Source: Shouchella shacheensis (GTDB taxonomy: Bacteria > Bacillota > Bacilli > Bacillales > Bacillaceae_D). From it: a stretch of DNA of 59,759 nt. The translations under genes were made by a program, and so were the position numbers. Under the pieces are notes generated by a model that saw nothing but the letters and a program-made list of their open reading frames with translations, had not been told where the DNA came from and did not search any database. Location: NCBI RefSeq assembly GCF_001484965.1, contig NZ_KQ947396.1, positions 37,266-97,024 of the forward strand, written 5' to 3'. This document shows, one piece after another, positions 1 through 7,917 of this stretch (positions are counted from its first letter, which is position 1; each line of letters opens with the position of its first letter).

Positions 1-132
1 CGCTTTTCTTCTGATCCAGCTGCGGCGGGTAGGAGCTTCGAGATTTTTCGCCCTGACAACGAAATCCAAAACCGGGATTTCTTTTGTCAGGTCTCCAAAA
101 TTCTCACTCCTGACCAACCCGCCTCCGCTTTT
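1..132 (-). repeat. Dispersed palindromic repeat, type A (copy 1)
   Basis: One of about eight type A copies in the window, here in minus orientation and probably cut by the window edge. Read on the minus strand it runs from AAAAGCGGAGGCGGG to CTACCCGCCGCAGCTGGA. It folds as one long hairpin: outer GGCGGGT/ACCCGCC, middle AGGAG..CTCCT, inner CCTGAC/GTCAGG. It lies directly after the minJ stop codon. Confidence 0.85.
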
Positions 133-134
133 CT

Positions 135-1310
135 TCACACTACAGAATTGGATAGCTTGGTCTCTGTTCGTACGAGCAAGACTCCGACTTGATGGTGCTG
201 CCCGGCATACAAAGCCCCCTGCTCAAAGCGGATCTCGCCCTCTAAGTCGCGGACGTCGAGCTTGCAGTAAACAGCGTTTTGTTGAAGCGCTGCATAAAAA
301 TTCTCTTCCGAAGAAACACGCAAGCCGTTCACTTTCACAATTTGCTCTCCAGGCTTGAGGTTCATTTTCGCTGCCGGGCTCCCTGGGATTACGCCGACAA
401 TCGTACAGCCCTCCCTCGATTCCGTGAAGAAAGCGGTTTTGGTCCGTTCGGTTAGCATGGGCAGGAGGGTCATTGTCACTCTCACGCCAAGAAGCACGAG
501 AACCATGACGACCAAAAGCCAAGGGACCGGCCAGGCAACGTACGTACAAGCCAAGGCAAGCGCTAGTAAGGCGAACCCGAGCGATCGGTGACCATATGTG
601 CGAATCGCTTCCTGAGGTGGGGCCGAACGTTTTTTCATTTGAAATCCGATAAGAAAGGGCACAAGCAGCGGCTGAAAGCTTGTCTCACCTAGGCTAAAAA
701 CAGGCCAGTATCCAGCTGCAGGAATTAACCCTTCCGGAATAAAGAGGACCACAGGCAAAATCCACAATCGTTTTGCCAAATGGACGCCAATCCATTTGCC
801 ACGCTTTCCACGTTCCAGCTGCGGAGACGTGAATGCTGGTCCATTTTTCAAAATAAGCAGCGACTCTGCGACAAGCAAAAGAGCTAGAAGAAGAAAGAGA
901 CCTGGCACCACCTCTGTTGATACCTCAAGCCAGCCTGGGACGCTCGCCCCATCTAAAACCACAATCGCTACAAGCGTACTCCCCAAGGCATAGACCGGGG
1001 ACATCACGTGCACTTGCGCAGTAGCTACCATAAGAACATAGCCAAATAATAGCAGCAGAAGAGCAGAAAAAGGGAGGACCACTCCGAGACTAACAGTCAC
1101 CAATGATATCAGCACACCCATCACAAGACTTGGCAAAAAAGGGATGATCATGTCCGCCCTCTTGGCTAGAACCCTTGTATGAAAAGACGCACGTTCCTTA
1201 GAAACGCGATGCAAGCTCATGACAAAGATAGCGACCACACCTATATATAGAAGAGGATGAGCAAAAAAACCTCCAAGCATTACACCAAGCATCTGTACAA
1301 CATCCATCAT
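135..1310 (-). CDS. minJ: MinJ-like polytopic PDZ protein (division-site topological factor)
   Basis: A 391-residue membrane protein whose first ~290 residues hold about seven hydrophobic segments. A C-terminal PDZ domain (about residues 295-375) has the signature GVIPGSPAAKMNLKPGE followed by IVKVNG. In B. subtilis MinJ bridges DivIVA and MinD at poles and septa. The assignment rests on this architecture and on the position next to ctpB and ftsX, as in B. subtilis; swrA, which lies nearby there, is not seen. It is separated from ctpB upstream by a terminator, so it is probably transcribed from its own promoter. The stop is TGA at 135-137. Confidence 0.82.
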   Translation of the reverse strand: MMDVVQMLGVMLGGFFAHPLLYIGVVAIFVMSLHRVSKERASFHTRVLAKRADMIIPFLPSLVMGVLISLVTVSLGVVLPFSALLLLLFGYVLMVATAQVHVMSPVYALGSTLVAIVVLDGASVPGWLEVSTEVVPGLFLLLALLLVAESLLILKNGPAFTSPQLERGKRGKWIGVHLAKRLWILPVVLFIPEGLIPAAGYWPVFSLGETSFQPLLVPFLIGFQMKKRSAPPQEAIRTYGHRSLGFALLALALACTYVAWPVPWLLVVMVLVLLGVRVTMTLLPMLTERTKTAFFTESREGCTIVGVIPGSPAAKMNLKPGEQIVKVNGLRVSSEENFYAALQQNAVYCKLDVRDLEGEIRFEQGALYAGQHHQVGVLLVRTETKLSNSVV

Positions 1311-1355
1311 GTCCCACTCCTAGCACATTCACACGAGTCCTTCAACTCTTAGTCT

Positions 1356-1395
1356 AAAAAAAAGGGTTCGTCTACCACTTAGGCAGACGCCCCTT
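1356..1395 (-). terminator. Rho-independent terminator after ctpB
   Basis: On the minus strand an AGGGGCGTCT arm pairs imperfectly with AGACGAACCCTT across a short loop and runs into eight Ts. It separates ctpB from minJ. Confidence 0.75.
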
Positions 1396-1449
1396 ATCGT
1401 TCGACAAACCCTGCAACAATTCCTCTTTTTCACACAAACGTCCGAGTCA

Positions 1450-2910
1450 TTAGTTATCCCTATGTCCAAGAACGACATCTATCGCTGTTTGCAGCTGGAG
1501 GTCATTGTCTGAATCACGGATGTGCTCAAGAATTTCTTCCTGCAACCTCCCTGCCGTTTCCTGATCAATCTCGCCGCTATCTTCTAGGTCGACAGACTGT
1601 TGGAAGGCCTTCACCGCCTGCTCCGTTTGCTCATCAAAGTATCCGTCGTTTCGCCCCGTTTCAAAGCCAAGACCCTTCAGCATGTTTTGCGCATTGGTCA
1701 CTTGGTCTGAGACTGTATCCGCAACTAACGGCTCCTCCACAGAAAGTGCAATCGAATAAAAATAATCCGGCTGCATTTTCTCAATCGTTGGCTCTACCCC
1801 TTCGCCATCAATATTGTTTCCTCCCGCCGTCAGCCAGCGATCCGTTGTTATTTTTAAGGCACTGCCGTCCTCCATCGGAATCGACTGCTGGACGGTTCCT
1901 TTTCCAAATGTCGTTTCGCCAACCAACTCAAAGCCTGCGGACTCTTTCATCGCGGCGGCCAAAATTTCAGAAGCGGAAGCACTGCTGCCGTTAATCAAAC
2001 CAACCACTGGGTAATCCTTTGTCTCTTCCATTTTTGAAAGGTACGCATGTTTTTCTCCTGATCCGTCCTCAATTTGTACCACGGGCTCGCCTTCTGGAAT
2101 CAGCTGATCACCAATCTCCTCTGCCGCTTGCAAGTAGCCGCCAGGGTTTCCACGGACATCCACAATGAGGCCGTCCATTCCCTCGTTTTCTAGCTCTGTT
2201 AGCCCCTCTTCAAACTGAGTGGCGACGTCTTCAGAAAAATTGGTGACTTCTAAGTGCCCAACGGTTTGACCGTCCTTCTCAATCGTCTCCGTACGCACTG
2301 ACTCCACCGTAATCGTATCGCGTGTCACTTCTACGTCAAACGTGTCCGCTGCTGCACTTCGATCAATCGTTAGTGTCACATCGGTTCCGCCCTCGCCCCT
2401 GATTTGCGCAACGGCTTCATCCACCGACCAACCTTCAATCGATTCGCCGTCAATTGCGACGATGCTATCATTCGGGAGAATTCCTGCTTGTTCCGCAGGC
2501 GAATCTTTCATCGGGCTAATAATGGTGACCTGCCCATCCACCATTCCCACTTCCGCCCCAATCCCTTCAAAATTAGAGCTAAGCGATTGCTGAAATTCCT
2601 CAGCGTCTTCCCGGTTCATATAGCTTGAGAATGGATCGTCTAGCGTCTCTACCATCCCGTTTATCGCCCCTTCAATCAGGTCGGCTTGATCCAGCTCCTC
2701 GACGTAGCTTGAATCAATGGTTTCCAGAGCCTGGGAAAACTTCTCGAGAAGCTCCTCATCACTCAGTGATTCAGTGGCCTCTCCTCCAGTCAACGGAGTC
2801 CCTGATGGAGAAAGTGGCTCTCCGCTATCGTTACTCGTAAAGAAAAATACCGCGCCTAGAGCCACGATGAGCACACAGGCAATCATTATAAAAAAATGCT
2901 TCGATCTCAC
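1450..2910 (-). CDS. ctpB: C-terminal processing peptidase, S41 family (CtpB-like)
   Basis: Membrane-anchored serine protease: N-terminal transmembrane helix, PDZ domain (about 110-185), S41 catalytic domain with the Ser of NGSSASASEIL and the Lys of TTFGKGTVQ (Ser-Lys dyad), then a C-terminal peptidoglycan-binding domain with repeats such as FDEQTEQAVKAFQQ. In B. subtilis CtpB cleaves SpoIVFA during sporulation; the family also processes other exported proteins. The open frame extends five codons further (GTG at 2925), but GTG at 2910 is preferred because GGGAG lies 8 nt upstream and gives VRSKHFFIM, a normal positively charged N-terminus. Length and domain order match the family. Confidence 0.88.
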   Translation of the reverse strand: MRSKHFFIMIACVLIVALGAVFFFTSNDSGEPLSPSGTPLTGGEATESLSDEELLEKFSQALETIDSSYVEELDQADLIEGAINGMVETLDDPFSSYMNREDAEEFQQSLSSNFEGIGAEVGMVDGQVTIISPMKDSPAEQAGILPNDSIVAIDGESIEGWSVDEAVAQIRGEGGTDVTLTIDRSAAADTFDVEVTRDTITVESVRTETIEKDGQTVGHLEVTNFSEDVATQFEEGLTELENEGMDGLIVDVRGNPGGYLQAAEEIGDQLIPEGEPVVQIEDGSGEKHAYLSKMEETKDYPVVGLINGSSASASEILAAAMKESAGFELVGETTFGKGTVQQSIPMEDGSALKITTDRWLTAGGNNIDGEGVEPTIEKMQPDYFYSIALSVEEPLVADTVSDQVTNAQNMLKGLGFETGRNDGYFDEQTEQAVKAFQQSVDLEDSGEIDQETAGRLQEEILEHIRDSDNDLQLQTAIDVVLGHRDN

Positions 2911-3096
2911 ACTAACCACTCCCACAAATTGGCTTCATTGGCTAAATCCTAGGGTTCACCTAGCGCCACACCATGTGAACCGGAACGGAAGACTCTATGT
3001 CATGTATATGAAAGCCTGTACGTCGTATGCACGTTCACTTCCTACTATTCTAGAACGTAGTTGAATCGTTGTCAAAAGACGTTTACTGCATATCCG

Positions 3097-3218
3097 AAAA
3101 GTGCAGGCGGGTTGCTCACGAGCGACAAGTTCTGGAGCGACGTCATATCAAGCCCGGTATTGGCTTGATCTGGCGGCGTGAAGAAACCTCGAGCGAGTGG
3201 GCACCAGAGCTAGACAAG
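3097..3218 (+). repeat. Dispersed palindromic repeat, type B (copy 1)
   Basis: Type B shares the left end (AAAAG.GCAGGCGGGTTG) and right end (GAGCTAGACAAG) with type A but has a different interior. The central stem is ATCAAGCC/GGCTTGAT around a short loop, flanked by GAGCGACAAGTTCTGGAGCG and a GGCGGCGTGAAGAAACCTCG arm. It is joined head-to-tail to a type A copy. Confidence 0.85.
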
Positions 3219-3339
3219 AAAAGCGCAAGCGGGTCGAACAGAAGCGCGGATTTTGGAAGGCCTGGACGAGAAATCCCGGTCTTCGATTTCAGGCCAGGAC
3301 TGAAAAATCCCGAGCTTCTACCCTGCCGGAGCTAGAAAT
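3219..3339 (+). repeat. Dispersed palindromic repeat, type A (copy 2)
   Basis: Follows the type B copy with a shared junction (ctagacaag/aaaagcgcaag). The inner stem is CCTGG/CCAGG around GAAATCC...GATTTC, and the outer arm is GCGGGT/ACCCTGC. It lies between ctpB and the M23 peptidase gene. Confidence 0.85.
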
Positions 3340-3372
3340 GAAAAGACGCTCGTTGTATCGAACGAGCGCCTT
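3340..3372 (-). terminator. Terminator after the M23 peptidase gene
   Basis: Minus-strand hairpin GCGCTCGTT/AACGAGCG with a six-base loop, followed by TCTTTTC. It ends the ftsE-ftsX-M23 transcript. Confidence 0.75.
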
Positions 3373-3389
3373 CTAGTACTTTCAATCTC

Positions 3390-4811
3390 TTAATGTGGAA
3401 TATAGTTTAATGGATTCACAGCGTTTGAGAAGGAGCGGTTCCACTCCCCCTCATGCACTTCAAAATGCAAATGCTGTCCTGTTGAAGAGCCGGTATTGCC
3501 CATGGTACCAATCGTTTGCCCTTGCTCCACACGATCGCCAACGCTCACATCCGTTGCATCGAGGTGGGCATAAACAGTGCTCATACGCTCGCCATCAACC
3601 TGGTGAGTGACAATCACCCAGTTGCCGTAGCTAGCGCTGTATTCTGCTAGAGCAACGGTTCCTTCTTTAGCGGCCACGACAGGTACGTCCCCTCCTTGAG
3701 CAATGTCAATGCCATTGTGCATCGACCGTTCTCCAGAAATTGGGTGCAGGCGTGGGCCAAAGGGCGAAGTAACCCTTCCTGCCGCTGGACGGATAAAGCC
3801 GCTCTCTGAAACGGTAGAGCCTTGAACTTCAGCGCCTCGTTCAGCTGATTGATTCGCATTCGCTGACTTTAACTCAGACGTTGAGCCAGAGGCTGACTCA
3901 GACGATGAATCCGATTCAGTCTCTGAAGAAAAGGCACTCGCTTCTTCTCTTTTTTTGCGCTCTTGTTCCTGCTCGCGCTTCTGTTCTGCTCTGAATTCTC
4001 GCTGGCGCTGCTCTTCCGCCTCTTGCTTGCGCTTTTCTTCCGCCTCTTCCCAGGCGGCCAGCTCTACCTGCAGCGCCTCTTCTTGGCTTTTTAAAATTTC
4101 TTCTTCACTTGAAATCTCACCCAGCTCTTCTGCAAGCTGTGCCTCCGTGTCTTCAAGCTCATCCAGGGCCGTCGCCATTTCCTCCTGTTGCTCATCAAGC
4201 TCGGCTTTCAATCCTTCAAGCTCCGTCTTTTGTTCGCTCACAGCAGCCCTCTGCCCTTCAACCGCTTGCTTGGATGCTTCGAGCGCTTCTTGATCTTTCG
4301 CATGCTCTTCTACTAGCGACCGATCGTGTTCAGCTATGGTTGTTACAGCCCCCATTCGGTCAATGAAATCGCCAAAACTCTGCGAACCGAGGAGAACTTC
4401 CAGATAGCTCATATCGCCGCCCGCTTCATAGATGGCGACCGCGCGGCTTTCTAGTAGCGCATTCCTTTCGCTGATGCGTTCTTCAAGCTCTGCAATCTCT
4501 TTCTCTTGTCGGACAATGTCCTCTTCGAGATCAGCGAGTTCCGCTTCTTTCTCCTCAAGTTCCTCGGCCGCCTCTGAAGCCTCCACCTCAATCTCTTCTA
4601 GATTCCGAGTGAGCTCTTTTAGTTCCAGATCTAGCTTTGTGATTTCCTCCTGCTTGTTTTTCGCTTCCTTGCTTTTTTCTTCCTGCTCATCCTGAACGTC
4701 ATTCATTTGGCCCCTCAGTTCTTCATTGGCACTGACGTACGGCGACGGAGATACCATCCCCCCAACAACTAAACCGACTGCCAGCGCAGCAACTGCCGCC
4801 TTCTTCCTCAT
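3390..4811 (-). CDS. EnvC-like murein hydrolase/activator with coiled coils and M23 (LytM) domain
   Basis: Secreted 473-residue protein: signal peptide ending around SVSA/YVSA, about 230 residues of Glu/Lys-rich heptad coiled coil, a Ser/Glu linker, and a C-terminal M23 domain. The domain keeps the zinc-binding pattern HNGIDIA and GQHLHFEVH, so it should be catalytically competent. It lies 27 bp downstream of ftsX in the same direction. In other bacteria FtsEX drives a coiled-coil peptidoglycan hydrolase (EnvC, PcsB, CwlO), and this position makes it the likely FtsEX partner here (inference). It has no NlpC/P60 domain, unlike B. subtilis CwlO. Confidence 0.87.
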   Translation of the reverse strand: MRKKAAVAALAVGLVVGGMVSPSPYVSANEELRGQMNDVQDEQEEKSKEAKNKQEEITKLDLELKELTRNLEEIEVEASEAAEELEEKEAELADLEEDIVRQEKEIAELEERISERNALLESRAVAIYEAGGDMSYLEVLLGSQSFGDFIDRMGAVTTIAEHDRSLVEEHAKDQEALEASKQAVEGQRAAVSEQKTELEGLKAELDEQQEEMATALDELEDTEAQLAEELGEISSEEEILKSQEEALQVELAAWEEAEEKRKQEAEEQRQREFRAEQKREQEQERKKREEASAFSSETESDSSSESASGSTSELKSANANQSAERGAEVQGSTVSESGFIRPAAGRVTSPFGPRLHPISGERSMHNGIDIAQGGDVPVVAAKEGTVALAEYSASYGNWVIVTHQVDGERMSTVYAHLDATDVSVGDRVEQGQTIGTMGNTGSSTGQHLHFEVHEGEWNRSFSNAVNPLNYIPH

Positions 4812-4838
4812 GTCCCCACTCCCCCATCAAACATTCTT

Positions 4839-5732
4839 CTAAGCCTTTAAAAACTTACGGACAGACATCACACTTCCCCAAATGCCAACAAAAAGCCCAA
4901 TGGCCAGCAGCAGCATCCCCACCTGCCATACGAGCGGGAACGGCGGTAGGATCGAATAGAAGCTACTGCTTAACGTCGCTCCGTACTGGGTATATAGGTA
5001 GGAGTAACCGCCTACGACCAGACCTATGGGCACAAAGGATCCAATGAGCCCGAGTGATGCCCCCTCTACAAAGAAGGGCCAGCGCACAAAGGCATTCGTT
5101 GCACCAACAAGCTTCATAATTTGAATCTCTTTTGAGCGAGCGACAATGGTTAATTTGATCGTGTTGGAGATTAAAAACATCGCCGTGAACATCAGGCTCA
5201 CCGCTAAAATCACGCCGATCATTCGCCCAACATTGGTGATGGCAAACAGAGAACCTACGGCTTCCTCTCCGTAATTGACGGAGCGGATAGACTCTAGTTC
5301 ATCAATGGAACCGGCGACTTGTTCGGTTAGCTGGGGATTTGTAGCGAAGACTTGGAAGGCGTCAGGCAAGGGGTTTTCCTCTCTCAAACTCTCAAAAGCT
5401 TGTCCACTTTCACCGGTAGAGGCAATTAAATCCTCAAGTCCTTCATCGCGGCTCACAAAGTTTACGCTCTCGACCGTTTCCATTTCTTCTATGGTTCTTT
5501 CAAGCTCTTCTTGCTCCTCCTCTGACGCGTTCAAGGCAATATGCGCGCGCATCTCGACATTATCCTCGAGCGTACTCGCAATATGATTGGCGTTTAACAC
5601 AAATAGGAGGAAGATGCCAACGACAAGAAGCATCACCATCACGGCGCTTGCGGAAGCAAATGTCATCCAACCACTTCGAACGAGGTTCTTACAGCCTACA
5701 ATGAGATGGCGCTTAAACGTTCTAAGCTTCAT
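4839..5732 (-). CDS. ftsX: FtsX, cell-division ABC transporter permease-like protein
   Basis: A 297-residue membrane protein: TM1 near residues 25-45, an extracytoplasmic domain (about 50-150, Glu-rich), then three TM helices and a short C-terminal tail (VMSVRKFLKA). FtsX with FtsE transduces ATP hydrolysis to a periplasmic or extracellular peptidoglycan hydrolase. The start at 5732 (MKLRTFKRHL) is chosen over the 18-codon-longer frame because AGGGAGT lies 7 nt upstream and homologues begin MK.RT..RH. The start overlaps the ftsE stop by 11 nt, indicating translational coupling. Confidence 0.95.
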   Translation of the reverse strand: MKLRTFKRHLIVGCKNLVRSGWMTFASASAVMVMLLVVGIFLLFVLNANHIASTLEDNVEMRAHIALNASEEEQEELERTIEEMETVESVNFVSRDEGLEDLIASTGESGQAFESLREENPLPDAFQVFATNPQLTEQVAGSIDELESIRSVNYGEEAVGSLFAITNVGRMIGVILAVSLMFTAMFLISNTIKLTIVARSKEIQIMKLVGATNAFVRWPFFVEGASLGLIGSFVPIGLVVGGYSYLYTQYGATLSSSFYSILPPFPLVWQVGMLLLAIGLFVGIWGSVMSVRKFLKA

Positions 5733-6408
5733 ACCCGTAACTCCCTCTTGCCTCGTCACGTACGACTCGTCCACGCTCAATCGCAATTACACGACGCTTT
5801 AAGGTGTTGACAATTTCTTTGTTGTGGGTAGCCATCATGATGGTCGTCCCTTTTGCATTAATAGATTCCAAAACATCCATAATGCTCCAAGCCGTATCAG
5901 GATCCAAGTTGCCCGTGGGCTCATCCGCAATCATCACGTCCGGGCTGTTGACAAACGCCCGCGCAATCGCCGCACGCTGCTGCTCTCCCCCGGACAATTC
6001 CCCGGGCACAAACTTCGCCTTGCTTTTTAATTTCACAAGATCTAGCGCTTCATTCACTTTTTTCTGAATAATCGTCGGGTGCTCCTCAATCACTTCTAAA
6101 GCAAACGCAATATTTTCAAAGACTGTGAGGGTGGGAAGAAGTTTGAAATCCTGAAAGACAACAGCCACTTTTCTGCGAAGTGCGGGTATTTTTCGGGGCC
6201 TGAGTGAAGAAAGCCTTACATTGTTAATGAAAATCTCTCCCTGTGTGGCTCGTTCTTCTCTATACAATAAGCGGATTAGCGTCGATTTGCCTGCACCACT
6301 TGGGCCGACAATATAAACGAATTCTCCTTTATCTACATGAATGGTAATGCCATTAATGGCTTTAACATTGTTCGAATAGACTTTCCAGACATCTTGCAGT
6401 TTGATCAT
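5722..6408 (-). CDS. ftsE: FtsE, cell-division ABC transporter ATPase
   Basis: A 228-residue ABC ATPase with Walker A GPSGAGKST, Q-loop VFQDFKLL, signature LSGGEQQRAAIARA, Walker B VMIADEPTGNLD and switch histidine MMATH. The IPALRRKVAVVFQDFKLLP region is typical of FtsE. It is the first gene of ftsE-ftsX-M23. In B. subtilis cccB (cytochrome c-551) precedes ftsE; here that position holds only repeats. Confidence 0.96.
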   Translation of the reverse strand: MIKLQDVWKVYSNNVKAINGITIHVDKGEFVYIVGPSGAGKSTLIRLLYREERATQGEIFINNVRLSSLRPRKIPALRRKVAVVFQDFKLLPTLTVFENIAFALEVIEEHPTIIQKKVNEALDLVKLKSKAKFVPGELSGGEQQRAAIARAFVNSPDVMIADEPTGNLDPDTAWSIMDVLESINAKGTTIMMATHNKEIVNTLKRRVIAIERGRVVRDEARGSYGYEA

Positions 6409-6494
6409 ATATACACTCCTTCTAACGCAATCAACTCGTTCTGTGAAGGTTTTTGTCGGTAAAGAGGCAAATCTGTCACAATCTCTTTGCGGTA

Positions 6495-6525
6495 ATTATA
6501 TCACCGGCCAATACTGGGTAACATT
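6495..6525 (-). promoter_or_regulatory. Candidate sigma-A promoter of ftsE
   Basis: The minus strand shows a consensus -10 TATAAT preceded by TGA (extended -10-like) about 90 bp before ftsE; the -35 element is weak (GTTACC-like). Confidence 0.45.
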
Positions 6526-6556
6526 ACAGTTCTATTTCATTTCGATGAATGGATTG

Positions 6557-6678
6557 AAAAGCGGAGGCGGGTCGATCAGGAGCGAGAATTTTGGAGACCC
6601 GATAAAAGAAATCCCGCTCTCGGATTTCGTTATCGGGGCGAAAAATCTCGACGCTCCTACCCGCCGGAGCTAGACACG
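6557..6678 (+). repeat. Dispersed palindromic repeat, type A (copy 3)
   Basis: Outer arms GGCGGGT/ACCCGCC. The inner stem is CCCGAT/ATCGGG, differing from CCTGAC/GTCAGG of other copies at two positions on both arms (compensatory changes). It abuts a type B copy. Confidence 0.87.
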
Positions 6679-6797
6679 AAAAGCGCAGGCGCCCTGCTCA
6701 CGAGCGACAAGTTCTGGAGCGACGGCAGTATCAAGCCCGGTCTTGGCTTGATCTGGCGGCGTGAAGAAACCTCGAGCGAGTGGGGCCGCAGCTAGAC
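6679..6797 (+). repeat. Dispersed palindromic repeat, type B (copy 2)
   Basis: Starts AAAAGCGCAGGCGCCCTG and ends GGCCGCAGCTAGACAA. The central ATCAAGCC/GGCTTGAT stem is conserved. Here the order is A then B, opposite to the locus at 3097. Confidence 0.85.
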
Positions 6798-6837
6798 AAA
6801 AAACCGCCACCACACGAAGTCAGTAGCGTTTCTACGG

Positions 6838-7707
6838 TTATGTATTTTTAAACCCTTCGCCTAGGACTTCCGAAGCGTTGGTCACAATCACAAACGCTTT
6901 CGGATCAGCGGCTCTCGCTGTTTGCTTCAACTTGGCGATCTCCGTTTGATTGACCACGCACATCAGCACCGACCGCGACTGCTTCGTATACCCTCCATAC
7001 CCCACAAGCTTGGTCACCCCACGATCAATCGACTGAAAAATCGCTTGTTGCAGCTTTTCCTCATTATCCGAAATAATATAAGCCACCTTCGAATAGCCAA
7101 TTCCTAACTGCACGAGATCAATTGTCTTGCTGATTACAAACAAGGAGATGAGCGCATAAAGGCCAAGCTCAATCGAAAACACAATTGCGGATGTCAAAAC
7201 AACAAGGCCGTCAATAATCCCGACGCAGAGCCCAGCAGATAAATTTGTGAACCGTTGCACAACCTGAGCAGCAAGGTCCGTCCCTCCTGTACTGGCATTA
7301 GCTTGAAACACGATCCCAAGCCCCACTCCGACGAGAACGCCTCCAAATAGAGCACCAAGCAAAGGGTCGCTGACGTCGACTTGCCAACCTCGGCTAATAA
7401 AGACGACGAATGGCAAAAAAACCGTGCCCACGAGCGTTTTCACCCCGTAGCGCAACCCCCCAAGTAGCCACAAGCCCATGAGAAAAAGGGGAATATTCAG
7501 CGCCCACTGGGTATAAGCCGGCTCAATTCCGAGCGTATACGTGACAATGGTACTGATCCCGCTTACGCCGCCAGGAGCAATTTGATTGGGCAGGAAAAAC
7601 AGATTAAAGGCAAAAGCGATCAACGCGGCCCCAATCAAAATACGGGTATAATCATAGATCCCTTGTAAAAAAGGACTACGGACTCTGGCTCTGGGACGAG
7701 GTGGCAT
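6838..7707 (-). CDS. YitT-family (DUF161/DUF2179) membrane protein, YvjA-like
   Basis: A 289-residue protein with five to six hydrophobic segments (GGLRYG, GGTDLAAQV motifs typical of the family) and a C-terminal DUF2179 cytoplasmic domain (GVTKLVGYGGYTKQSRSVLMCVV). Molecular function is not established. B. subtilis YvjA occupies the same position between ftsE and prfB, supporting orthology. The start at 7707 is preferred: AAAGGAG lies 11 nt upstream; a TTG seven codons earlier overlaps the ribosome site. Confidence 0.85.
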   Translation of the reverse strand: MPPRPRARVRSPFLQGIYDYTRILIGAALIAFAFNLFFLPNQIAPGGVSGISTIVTYTLGIEPAYTQWALNIPLFLMGLWLLGGLRYGVKTLVGTVFLPFVVFISRGWQVDVSDPLLGALFGGVLVGVGLGIVFQANASTGGTDLAAQVVQRFTNLSAGLCVGIIDGLVVLTSAIVFSIELGLYALISLFVISKTIDLVQLGIGYSKVAYIISDNEEKLQQAIFQSIDRGVTKLVGYGGYTKQSRSVLMCVVNQTEIAKLKQTARAADPKAFVIVTNASEVLGEGFKNT

Positions 7708-7850
7708 CGTGAGGTTCACTCCTTTCAATTTTAAGCGCGCACCTAGGAGGAAACCACTACATCAGTCAAGGTGCGACGTTCCACGTTTCTTATCGTGCGC
7801 ACAGAGACCATTTTCATGCACACCAGCCTTCTCTCCTATACATCAACAGT

Positions 7851-7896
7851 AAAAAAGGATGACCCACAAGCAAAGCTGCCTGCGGTCATCCTTTTT
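7851..7896 (-). terminator. Terminator after the subtilase gene
   Basis: AAAAAGGATGACC pairs with GGTCATCCTTTTT around a 19-nt loop. It is T-rich on both strands, so it may work in either direction; on the minus strand it follows the protease stop at 7918. Confidence 0.8.
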
Positions 7897-7917
7897 CATT
7901 ACTTTTGGGGTTGGCTA

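Noticed and set aside
3955-4293. 112-codon Ser/Cys-rich plus-strand frame
   Set aside because: Antisense of the Glu-rich coiled coil of the M23 protein; GAA/GAG codons read backwards give Ser/Phe/Cys codons.
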